5,520 bases of DNA from Chitinophagia bacterium. GTDB taxonomy: Bacteria > Bacteroidota > Bacteroidia > Chitinophagales > Chitinophagaceae. Position 1 is the first letter of the stretch. Each line of letters begins with the position of its first letter. The translations under genes and the position numbers were made by a program. The stretch covers positions 1-5,520 of the forward strand of contig RGVM01000209.1 of the NCBI GenBank assembly GCA_010027295.1, given 5' to 3'. Shown here one piece after another: positions 1 through 4,770 of this stretch. The notes beneath the pieces are model-generated. The model made no database searches. It was not told the DNA's origin and saw nothing but the letters and a program-made list of their open reading frames with translations.

Positions 1-117
1 GAATCAGCCCAACTCATGGCCTTCAGCCCGGCTGTCACACCAAGCCAACGCAACGGCTCAGGTTCCCATCGCGGACTGTGATGCCCAACCCACGGAAGGG
101 ATGACAGCGCAGTGCGC
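1..117 (-). other. Segment foreign to the receptor; possible chimeric junction
   Basis: The receptor frame stays open here (residues ~268-305) but the barrel pattern of alternating residues and aromatic girdle is missing. Instead it reads LPWVGHHSPRWEPEPLRWLG and then VTAGLKAMSWADS. The core RWEPEPLRWLGV (bases 36-71) resembles, from memory and unverified, the C-terminal end of FAD-dependent oxidoreductases common in actinobacteria and other phyla. The other two minus-strand frames contain stops and show no barrel sequence, so a simple frameshift does not explain it. The break is near bases 115-120. A contig-end assembly chimera is the simplest explanation; a genuine rearrangement is possible. 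Confidence 0.45.
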
Positions 118-917
118 TGGCCGGTGATGAGTTCGACGGAGCCGTTGAAGCCCTGTCGCCGGTCCTTCCGCAGCACGATGTTGATGACGCCGGCGTTGCC
201 CTCCGCCTCGTAGCGGGCCGATGGGTTGGTGATCACTTCCACCCGCTCCACCATGCTGGCCTGGAGGTTGGCGAGTCCGCTCCCGCCCTTGATGCTGACG
301 AGTCCGGAGGGCTTCCCGTCGATGAGGATCCTGACGTTGTCGCTGCCCCGCAGCCGGACCGTGCCCTCGGGGTCCACGGAGACGGAGGGGATGTTCATGA
401 GGATGTCTGAGGCGTTTCCCCCCGAGTTCGCGAGGTCTTTCCCGACGTTGAAGATGCGCTTGTCGAGGGCGAGTTGCATGGAGCTCTTCTCGGCACGCAC
501 CACCACCTCATCGAGCTGCGCGGCGGTGGTCGACATGGGGATGCTTCCAAGGTCAGAGGTCTTTCCCGGCGAGAGCCGGAGCGTGGCAGACCGATACGGC
601 TTGTATCCGACATGTTCCACGGCGAGCAGGTAGGTGCCCGGCTCCACCTCCACCGAGAAGCCGCCCGATTCCGTAGTCACCGTACCTCCGGCGGGCTGAT
701 TCCTGACAGCCTTCAGCACCTGCACCGTCGCCCCCTGGATGGGCAGTCCGCTGGCAGAGTCGACCAGTTTGCCGGTGAGCTGGGCCCTTGCGATCGTCTG
801 AGCACGCAAGACGTGGGGGAGATGGCAGATCACGAGTACCGAAAACACGAAGAGGAATGGTCTGATCGATCGGGAACCTCGGACATCTGCCGACCGTCGG
901 CGTAGCGGCGTATTCAT
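1..917 (-). CDS. TonB-dependent outer-membrane receptor, N-terminal part (runs off the window)
   Basis: Outer-membrane receptor of the TonB-dependent family with an N-terminal carboxypeptidase-regulatory-like domain. Substrate cannot be told from this part. Reading from the ATG at 917, about 305 residues are visible. Residues 1-39 look like a signal peptide: basic start, hydrophobic stretch FLFVFSVLVI, cleavage after LRA before Q40. Residues about 47-128 form the regulatory-like beta-sandwich (LTGKLVDSASGLPIQGATV; later GTYLLAVEHVGYKPY). LDEVVV (135-140) leads into the plug domain, about 140-252, with NIPSVSVDPEGTVRLRGSDN, ILIDGKPSGL, VERVEVITNPSARYEAEGNA and GVINIVLRK, all typical of Bacteroidota outer-membrane beta-barrel receptors. 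The beta-barrel should begin near GFNGSVELITG (256-266), but sequence after residue ~267 does not look like barrel (see the separate entry). The ATG overlaps the TGA of the upstream lipoprotein gene as ATGA, so translation is probably coupled. Family confidence is high for residues 40-266; the identity of the rest is doubtful. Confidence 0.85.
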   Translation of the reverse strand, partial: MNTPLRRRSADVRGSRSIRPFLFVFSVLVICHLPHVLRAQTIARAQLTGKLVDSASGLPIQGATVQVLKAVRNQPAGGTVTTESGGFSVEVEPGTYLLAVEHVGYKPYRSATLRLSPGKTSDLGSIPMSTTAAQLDEVVVRAEKSSMQLALDKRIFNVGKDLANSGGNASDILMNIPSVSVDPEGTVRLRGSDNVRILIDGKPSGLVSIKGGSGLANLQASMVERVEVITNPSARYEAEGNAGVINIVLRKDRRQGFNGSVELITGQRTALSSLPWVGHHSPRWEPEPLRWLGVTAGLKAMSWAD

Positions 918-1351
918 TTGATTGGAGTGCAGTGCTCGGACAGGATACGCACCCTGCCCTGGTGCTTGACGATGGTGATGCTGCATCGCTGCCGGTCGTT
1001 GAAGGGCTGTCCGTGGTAGTGGCCCTTGCCCTTCCACACGGTGTTGACGACGGCCGTGTTGCCTTCAAGCTGCATGGTGAACGCCTCCCTCTCCATGCTC
1101 TGCAGGGTGTACACGTCGGAGGCGGCGGTGGCCAGCAGGCTCTCCCTGTCGAACGTATGCCCCGACTGTGTGAAGTAGAGGTAGTGCGGTGAGAGCACGG
1201 AATCCACGAGCGCCGAATCCTTGTTCTCCCATCCTTTGTCGAAACGGGCGATCACCGCCAGCACTTCGGCCTCCGTGAGCAAGGCATCCCGACGCCTGCA
1301 GCCCGAAGAGAAAATGGAAATGACGATCAGGAAGATGATACACCTGTTCAT
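914..1351 (-). CDS. Small DUF4440/SnoaL (NTF2-like) lipoprotein
   Basis: Predicted 145-residue lipoprotein of the NTF2-like/DUF4440 fold. I chose the ATG at 1351 because it gives a compact lipoprotein signal: MNRCIIFLIVISIFSSGC, with the acylated cysteine at residue 18 followed by RRR. The frame is open further upstream but that part is only antisense to the acetyltransferase gene. After the signal, residues about 25-140 match the family layout: a first helix (LTEAEVLAVIARFDKGWENK), then DSALVDSVLSPHYLYFTQSG, HTFDRESLL, and strands such as AVVNTVWKGKGHYHGQPFND and RCSITIVKHQGRVRILSEH. Members of this fold are small binding or catalytic domains whose ligands are usually unknown; no function can be assigned here. 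It follows the acetyltransferase gene by 32 bases and its TGA overlaps the receptor ATG, so it may act at the envelope alongside the receptor (inference). Residues after Cys18 are Arg, not the acidic surface-export signal known in some Bacteroidota, so a periplasm-facing location is more likely. Confidence 0.8.
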   Translation of the reverse strand: MNRCIIFLIVISIFSSGCRRRDALLTEAEVLAVIARFDKGWENKDSALVDSVLSPHYLYFTQSGHTFDRESLLATAASDVYTLQSMEREAFTMQLEGNTAVVNTVWKGKGHYHGQPFNDRQRCSITIVKHQGRVRILSEHCTPIK

Positions 1352-1368
1352 GGAGCCCGCTTGGCCCG

Positions 1369-1376
1369 TCAAGATA
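1369..1376 (-). promoter_or_regulatory. Weak candidate -7 box TATCTTGA before the lipoprotein gene
   Basis: On the minus strand TATCTTGA lies 17 bases before the lipoprotein ATG, in the short gap after the acetyltransferase stop codon. It departs from the Bacteroidota consensus TAnnTTTG at the last two positions and I see no good -33 TTTG. The same octamer sits 15 bases before the BACON gene ATG. It may be an internal promoter or chance. Confidence 0.2.
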
Positions 1377-1383
1377 GTCCATT

Positions 1384-1938
1384 TCAGGTTTCGGCAGAAG
1401 GAGTGTCCTCGCTTTCCCGGCCGGACCGCAGCTCGTAGACGAAGTTCTTCTTCACGGCTTCCCCGTGATATGCCACGTCGACCTCGCCGACCTTCACCGC
1501 ACCGATGCCTTCCATCGCCTTCTGCGACCGGATGTTCGCCGCCCCGACATGGAAGACAACGCGCTCGACATGCCGGAAGGCGTAGGCCAGCATGAGCCGC
1601 TTCACCGCCGGGTTGACGCCCCGGCCCCAGCATTCGCGCGCGAAGAAGGTGTACCCGACCTTCACCTCGCCCGCCACGGGGTCGTGCTCGTAGAAGCGGC
1701 TGCTGCCGATGGCCCTGCCGTCGTCAACAGCCCGGATGAGGAAAGCCCCCCCGGAGGCCATGGCCCCGTCGAAGAAGGTGCGGAAGACCTCCCTTCGGTA
1801 CCTGTCGGGGTTGGGGTGCTGCTCCCAGACCAGAGGGTCCGACGCCACTGCGTAGAGTTCTACGAAATGTTCCTCGCGGAGGGGTTCCAGCCGGACATTC
1901 CCGTCGCTGAGTCCGCTCGGCTGCCAGTCAATGTTCAT
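1384..1938 (-). CDS. GNAT-family N-acetyltransferase (RimJ/RimL-like, Acetyltransf_3 type)
   Basis: Cytosolic acetyltransferase of 184 residues that should move an acetyl group from acetyl-CoA to an amine. The start NVRLEPLREEHFVELYAVA (14-32) is the usual beta1-alpha1 entry of the RimJ/RimL-like branch. FLIRAVDDGRAIGSSRFYEH (66-85) and EVKVGYTFFA (91-100) form the central sheet. ECWGRGVNPAVKRLMLAYAF (102-121) is motif A, the acetyl-CoA pyrophosphate-binding loop and helix, with WGRGVN as a variant of the GxG/A core. VFHVGAANIRSQKAMEGIGA (128-147) is motif B, with the Asn-x-x-Ser pattern of the family. Substrate is unknown: this branch includes ribosomal-protein acetylases but also many uncharacterised small-molecule acetylases. 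The ATG is supported by an AAGAAGG ribosome binding site overlapping the stop codon of the phosphoesterase gene 9 bases upstream, so it is likely cotranscribed. The C-terminal tail (about 172-184) is Ser/Glu-rich and probably disordered. Confidence 0.88.
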   Translation of the reverse strand: MNIDWQPSGLSDGNVRLEPLREEHFVELYAVASDPLVWEQHPNPDRYRREVFRTFFDGAMASGGAFLIRAVDDGRAIGSSRFYEHDPVAGEVKVGYTFFARECWGRGVNPAVKRLMLAYAFRHVERVVFHVGAANIRSQKAMEGIGAVKVGEVDVAYHGEAVKKNFVYELRSGRESEDTPSAET

Positions 1939-1942
1939 CTTG

Positions 1943-1949
1943 CCTTCTT
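1943..1949 (-). promoter_or_regulatory. Ribosome binding site AAGAAGG of the acetyltransferase gene
   Basis: AAGAAGG on the minus strand lies 4 bases before the ATG at 1938 and overlaps the TAA stop codon of the metallophosphoesterase gene (1950-1948). It is the only clear Shine-Dalgarno sequence in the window and suggests that the downstream gene is translated by re-initiation or coupling. Confidence 0.55.
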
Positions 1950-2466
1950 ATTTTGAAATCGTTTTCCCGGGCCTTCGGGGCATCAGCTCAACGACCTCCA
2001 TATCGCGAAGTTCGCCGGCCTCGATGGTGAACCGCATCAGTGTCCGGACCCTGTGCCAGCCCTGCAGTCCGGCCGCGCCGGGGTTGATATGCAGGCAACC
2101 GAGCGCAGCGTCCCTTGCCACCTTGAGGATGTGCGAATGCCCTGTGATGAAGAGCCGCGGCCGGGTGTTCCGCAATTCCGCCAGGGCATCCGGCGTATAG
2201 CGCCCCGGGTGTCCGCCGATGTGCATCATCAGTACCGGCATCCCCTCGCAGGTCCAATGCAGCTTTTCGGGGAACCTTACCCGCAGGACCTGTCCATCGA
2301 TGTTGCCGTGCACCGCCCGGAGCAGCCTGAAGGCTGAAAGCCGGTCCGAAACGGAGGTGTCGCCGATGTCGCCCGCATGCCATATCTCGTCGCAGGATGC
2401 CAGATGCCCGAGGATGCCATCGTCCAGGAAGCCGTGGGTGTCGGATATGAGACCGATACGAGCCAA
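1948..2466 (-). CDS. YfcE/MJ0936-type metallophosphoesterase
   Basis: Cytosolic two-metal phosphoesterase of 172 residues, the usual compact size for the YfcE/MJ0936 family (phosphodiesterases active on model substrates; natural substrate generally unknown). All family motifs are present: ISDTHG with Asp9 and His11; WHAGDIGD with Asp33; VHGNID with Asn55; LMMHIGGHPG with His82; and FITGHSH with His110 and His112. These residues hold the dinuclear metal centre, so the enzyme is probably active. INPGAAG near the end is also typical. The start must be the TTG at 2466: motif I begins at residue 7-9, which leaves no room for a later start, and no ATG lies upstream in frame. The gene follows the BACON gene by 17 bases and precedes the acetyltransferase by 9 bases, consistent with one operon. 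The link to the secreted neighbours is unclear. Confidence 0.93.
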   Translation of the reverse strand: MARIGLISDTHGFLDDGILGHLASCDEIWHAGDIGDTSVSDRLSAFRLLRAVHGNIDGQVLRVRFPEKLHWTCEGMPVLMMHIGGHPGRYTPDALAELRNTRPRLFITGHSHILKVARDAALGCLHINPGAAGLQGWHRVRTLMRFTIEAGELRDMEVVELMPRRPGKTISK

Positions 2467-2483
2467 GGTGCGGAAGCTTGCCT

Positions 2484-3119
2484 CTACCTCGACTGACTGA
2501 TGGCGATGGTCCGTCTCACGGGTCCGTTGCTCAGCGTCACTGAGGCGGCACGGAAGCGCACGGGCAGACCGCTCGGGAAGGGGGGACAGGTGATGGAGAG
2601 GTTGACTCCGGCACTGCCCGACCGGGGTGTCACGGTGAGGTAGTTCGTCGCGTCCGTCACCTGCCAGTCGGAGTCCGCCGTCAGCGTGACGGTCTGCGTG
2701 CCGCCACCCGCCTGGAAGTTCAGCGACATCGGCGAGGCCGCGAAGGCCAGCTGCTTGATGGGGACGCTCGTCGTGCCTGTGACGAAGTTGCCGTTGGCGT
2801 CCGCAGGCCAGGTGACTTCGATGCTGATCTGGCCGACGCGGCCTTCCGCCTCGGTGTTGGGGGGTACGGTGACTTTTACGGCCCCGTTGCCCTTACCGGA
2901 CGTCACCTCTCCGAAGGTGAAGAAAGGCGGCCTCGTATCCGAGGTGCTGATAGGCGTTCGGTTCAGCACCTTCCAGCGCTCATTCGCCGGGACGGTCACT
3001 TTCAGTTCCTGCGTGCCACCCAACGAAAGGAAGGTCTCCGGTGTGGCGAGAGGACTCCGCTGGGCCTGCATGGCCAGCGCAAAAAGGGCCAGGATGGCCG
3101 TCAACGTCGATCGAACCAT
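2484..3119 (-). CDS. Secreted protein with two BACON-like domains
   Basis: Predicted exported protein of 211 residues, built from two immunoglobulin-like BACON-type repeats after a signal peptide. Residues 1-19 (MVRSTLTAILALFALAMQA, then Q20) are a clear signal sequence with no lipobox, so the protein is periplasmic or secreted. Repeat 1 spans about 31-123, from LSLGGTQELKVTVPANERWK to TTSVPIKQ. Repeat 2 spans about 132-210: LNFQAGGGTQTVTLTADSDW, then YLTVTPRSGSAGVNLSI, ending RRTIAISQSR. The leading beta-strand, Trp after D/N, TVTPRSGSAG turn and terminal I-x-x-Q strand are hallmarks of BACON domains, which are mostly from Bacteroidota and often linked to carbohydrate or mucin binding. There is no catalytic domain, so a binding or adhesion role is the best guess (inference). 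A TTG at 3134 could add five residues, but the ATG at 3119 is preferred because it keeps a full signal peptide and the TTG abuts a possible promoter box. It is the first gene of the leftward operon. Confidence 0.8.
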   Translation of the reverse strand: MVRSTLTAILALFALAMQAQRSPLATPETFLSLGGTQELKVTVPANERWKVLNRTPISTSDTRPPFFTFGEVTSGKGNGAVKVTVPPNTEAEGRVGQISIEVTWPADANGNFVTGTTSVPIKQLAFAASPMSLNFQAGGGTQTVTLTADSDWQVTDATNYLTVTPRSGSAGVNLSITCPPFPSGLPVRFRAASVTLSNGPVRRTIAISQSR

Positions 3120-3134
3120 GGCAGTCAGTTTCAA

Positions 3135-3142
3135 TCAAGATA
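3135..3142 (-). promoter_or_regulatory. Weak candidate -7 box TATCTTGA for the leftward operon
   Basis: TATCTTGA on the minus strand ends 15 bases before the BACON gene ATG. It matches TAnnTT but not the final TG of the Bacteroidota -7 element, and no clear -33 TTTG lies 19-21 bases upstream. Position at the head of the operon, opposite the rightward TATCTTTG box, is the main support. Confidence 0.3.
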
Positions 3143-3197
3143 CCGAAATCCCCGTAATCCGAAGGAATCGCCCTGCCTCTCGCGTGGCTCCCGGAGT

Positions 3198-3205
3198 TAT
3201 CTTTG
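3198..3205 (+). promoter_or_regulatory. Rightward promoter -7 box TATCTTTG
   Basis: TATCTTTG is an exact match to the Bacteroidota TAnnTTTG -7 element, in the divergent gap between the BACON gene and the small ORF. The -33 region, around 3173-3178, shows no good TTTG. Transcription would start near 3210, giving a leader of about ten bases before the small ORF at 3222 and about 180 bases before the dioxygenase ATG. It is the best candidate for driving the homogentisate dioxygenase transcript. Confidence 0.5.
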
Positions 3206-3221
3206 CATCAAGTAGCAGCCC

Positions 3222-3311
3222 ATGCCGTTCTTCCGGAACTTCACCTACTGGATTGACAAGCGCCGCTGGAAGTACGTCTTCCTGCTGACCACGCTCGAGC
3301 TGGCTCCCTGA
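3222..3311 (+). CDS. 29-residue aromatic-rich small ORF; possible leader peptide or microprotein
   Basis: I do not recognise this peptide. It reads MPFFRNFTYWIDKRRWKYVF followed by LLTTLELAP and a TGA. Eight of 29 residues are aromatic (Phe 3, 4, 7, 20; Tyr 9, 18; Trp 10, 16), with a basic middle (KRRWK, 13-17) and a hydrophobic end (YVFLLTTLEL), like a small amphipathic or membrane-touching peptide. Support for its being real: the ATG is 16 bases after a perfect TATCTTTG box, and nearly all codons end in G or C, as in the neighbouring genes. Against: no Shine-Dalgarno, very short, no known family. The next frames after the stop do not continue it, so it is not an obvious frameshifted longer gene. 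It ends 77 bases before the homogentisate dioxygenase ATG, so a regulatory leader peptide sensing aromatic amino acids is possible (speculative). Chance is not excluded. Confidence 0.4.
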   Translation: MPFFRNFTYWIDKRRWKYVFLLTTLELAP

Positions 3312-3388
3312 GGTCCGTGCATTCATCGTCCGGCCCGCCGGCATTCCCCGTTTCCTATCCCCCCTCGTTTGATCCAAAAACCCATCCC

Positions 3389-4546
3389 ATGCCACAATAC
3401 CATCGCCTGGGTGAGATACCGCATAAGCGCCACACCCAGTTCCGCAAGCCCGACGGCACCCTGTACTCCGAACAGCTGTTCTCCACGGAAGGCTTCTCCG
3501 ACGACTACTCGCTGCTCTACCACTGCCATCCGCCCACGCGCATCATCCGTACCGAGCCGCAGGTGTCCGTCGCCCCCGAGGTGGCCGAGGAGGCCATGCT
3601 CCGCCATCGTTGCTTCGAGGGATTCCACATCCTCCCGGCGAAGGACTATCTCGTCAGCCGCATTCCGGTGCTTGTCAACGCCGACTGCCGCATCTCCCTC
3701 GCGGCACCGCAGGAGGGCATGTCGGATTATTTCTACAAGAACGCCGACGCCGACGAGCTTGTCTTTGTCCACGAAGGGTCGGGCACCCTTGAGACGCAGT
3801 ACGGAGACATCGACTTCGCCTACGGCGACTACCTCGTGATTCCCCGGGGTACGATCCACCGCATGCGTTTCGACGGCACCGGGAACCGGCTGTTCATCGT
3901 CGAGTCGAAGAGCCCCATACGCTTCCCCAAACGCTACCTCAGCCGCCACGGGCAGCTGCTGGAGCACTCGCCGTATTGCGAACGCGACATCCGTCCGCCC
4001 TCCCGCCTGCAGACGCACGACGAGCCCGGAGACTTCCTCATCCGCACCAAGAAGCAGGACATGCTATACGGCATCCACTACGCCCACCATCCCTTCGACG
4101 TCGTAGGATGGGACGGCTGCTGCTATCCCTTCGCCCTCAGCATCCACGACTTCGAGCCCATCACCGGGCGTGTCCACCAGCCACCGCCCGTCCATCAGAC
4201 CTTCGAGGCGCGCAACTTCGTCGTATGCTCCTTCGTGCCCAGGCTCTACGACTACCACCCGCAGGCCATCCCCGCCCCGTACAACCACAGCAACATCGAC
4301 AGCGACGAACTCCTCTACTACGTCGACGGCGACTTCATGAGCCGCAAGAACGTCACCCGGGGGATGATCACCCTCCATCCGGCCGGCATTCCCCACGGCC
4401 CCCATCCCGGCGCCGTCGAGAAGAGCATCGGCAAACGGGAGACGGGGGAGCTGGCCGTCATGGTTGATACCTTCCACCCCCTCAAGGTCACCCGGCAGGC
4501 ACTGGTCATAGAGAAGACCGACTATTCCATGAGCTGGGCGGAGTGA
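3389..4546 (+). CDS. hmgA: Homogentisate 1,2-dioxygenase
   Basis: Cytosolic non-heme Fe(II) dioxygenase that opens the ring of homogentisate to maleylacetoacetate, in phenylalanine/tyrosine breakdown (EC 1.13.11.5). The 385-residue protein starts MPQYHRLGEIPHKRHTQFRK, the usual opening of Bacteroidota members, which fixes the ATG at 3389; a GTG at 3317 would add 24 unlike residues. The N-terminal half is a cupin barrel (about 95-175: DELVFVHEGSGTLETQYGDI, then GDYLVIPRGTIHRM). The C-terminal cupin carries the metal site: APYNHSNIDSDELLYY gives His300 and Glu307, and GIPHGPHPG gives His336, which correspond to His335, Glu341 and His371 of the human enzyme (alignment by eye). The protein is shorter than the ~445-residue human form, as usual for this bacterial branch. 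Other genes of the pathway are not in the window. The promoter is probably the TATCTTTG box at 3198; a TTTG 17 bases before the ATG is a weaker alternative. A broad cupin-family assignment is the fallback, but I am confident of the call. Confidence 0.93.
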   Translation: MPQYHRLGEIPHKRHTQFRKPDGTLYSEQLFSTEGFSDDYSLLYHCHPPTRIIRTEPQVSVAPEVAEEAMLRHRCFEGFHILPAKDYLVSRIPVLVNADCRISLAAPQEGMSDYFYKNADADELVFVHEGSGTLETQYGDIDFAYGDYLVIPRGTIHRMRFDGTGNRLFIVESKSPIRFPKRYLSRHGQLLEHSPYCERDIRPPSRLQTHDEPGDFLIRTKKQDMLYGIHYAHHPFDVVGWDGCCYPFALSIHDFEPITGRVHQPPPVHQTFEARNFVVCSFVPRLYDYHPQAIPAPYNHSNIDSDELLYYVDGDFMSRKNVTRGMITLHPAGIPHGPHPGAVEKSIGKRETGELAVMVDTFHPLKVTRQALVIEKTDYSMSWAE

Positions 4547-4576
4547 CCCGTCCAAGGCGGATGGAAAAATCCGGAC

Positions 4577-4606
4577 AGGGGGTGCTCGGCTTGAGCGATT
4601 CCCCCT
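4577..4606 (+). repeat. Stem-loop between the dioxygenase and SRP RNA genes
   Basis: AGGGGG (4577-4582) pairs with CCCCCT (4601-4606), and inside it GCTC (4584-4587) pairs with GAGC (4593-4596) around a GGCTT loop, separated by small bulges. It starts 30 bases after the dioxygenase stop codon. What follows (ACCTTTG) is a poor U-tract, so it may be a weak terminator or an mRNA 3' end stabiliser. Its right arm touches the first base of the SRP promoter box. Confidence 0.4.
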
Positions 4607-4613
4607 ACCTTTG
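4606..4613 (+). promoter_or_regulatory. SRP RNA promoter -7 box TACCTTTG
   Basis: TACCTTTG matches the Bacteroidota TAnnTTTG -7 element exactly. Its end is four bases before 4618, the first paired base of the SRP RNA, which is where transcription should start. The -33 region, around 4581-4586, has no clear TTTG and overlaps a stem-loop. Confidence 0.6.
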
Positions 4614-4617
4614 CGAG

Positions 4618-4713
4618 CGGCAGGTCTTACACGACCAGCTCCTGCTGAACTCCCCCAGGGCCGGAAGGCAGCAAGGGTAGGCGGTTGAGCGGTGCGATGT
4701 AAATCACCTGCCG
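4618..4713 (+). ncRNA. ffs: Bacterial small signal recognition particle RNA (4.5S type)
   Basis: RNA component of the signal recognition particle; it binds Ffh and helps target membrane and secreted proteins to the FtsY receptor. The universally conserved apical domain is present: GGGCCGGAAGGCAGCAAGGG (4658-4677), with the GGAA tetraloop at 4663-4666 closed by GCC/GGC, and the asymmetric AGCA side on the 3' strand that contacts the Ffh M domain. The ends close the hairpin: CGGCAGGT (4618-4625) pairs with ACCTGCCG (4706-4713), then TTACA (4627-4631) pairs with TGTAA (4698-4702). The ~96-base length fits the small bacterial class, without an Alu domain. TTTTCTTT directly after the last stem base would serve as a terminator tract. 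A TACCTTTG promoter box sits just upstream. Exact ends are inferred from pairing and may be off by a few bases. Confidence 0.93.
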
Positions 4714-4721
4714 TTTTCTTT
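4714..4721 (+). terminator. U-rich tract ending the SRP RNA
   Basis: TTTTCTTT follows immediately after the GC-rich closing stem of the SRP RNA (arms 4618-4625 and 4706-4713), as in an intrinsic terminator using the RNA's own long hairpin. The same bases with the next G read TTTCTTTG (4715-4722), one mismatch from the TAnnTTTG promoter box, so they might also promote the transaldolase gene. Confidence 0.4.
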
Positions 4722-4770
4722 GCCACCAACGCCCCAGCGGCCATCCGATAGCCAGACAATCGCATCAGCC

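Noticed and set aside
553..1068. 171-codon minus-strand ORF across the receptor start
   Set aside because: It overlaps the clear receptor and lipoprotein genes in another frame, with Ser/Arg/Pro-rich shadow composition.
3135..3395. 86-codon minus-strand ORF opposite the small ORF and the dioxygenase start
   Set aside because: GTG start inside the dioxygenase gene, charged low-complexity composition, no recognisable domain; it looks like a GC-rich antisense shadow.
3323..4018. 231-codon minus-strand ORF antisense to the dioxygenase
   Set aside because: Typical open antisense frame of a GC-rich gene; the plus strand encodes a complete, recognisable enzyme.
4549..4566. Possible hairpin CCGTCC/GGATGG right after the dioxygenase stop
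   Set aside because: Short, includes a G-U pair and is followed by A residues rather than U, so it is not an intrinsic terminator for the plus strand.
4064..4765. 233-codon minus-strand ORF covering the dioxygenase end and the SRP RNA
   Set aside because: It crosses the well-supported SRP RNA and has no domain signature; shadow frame.
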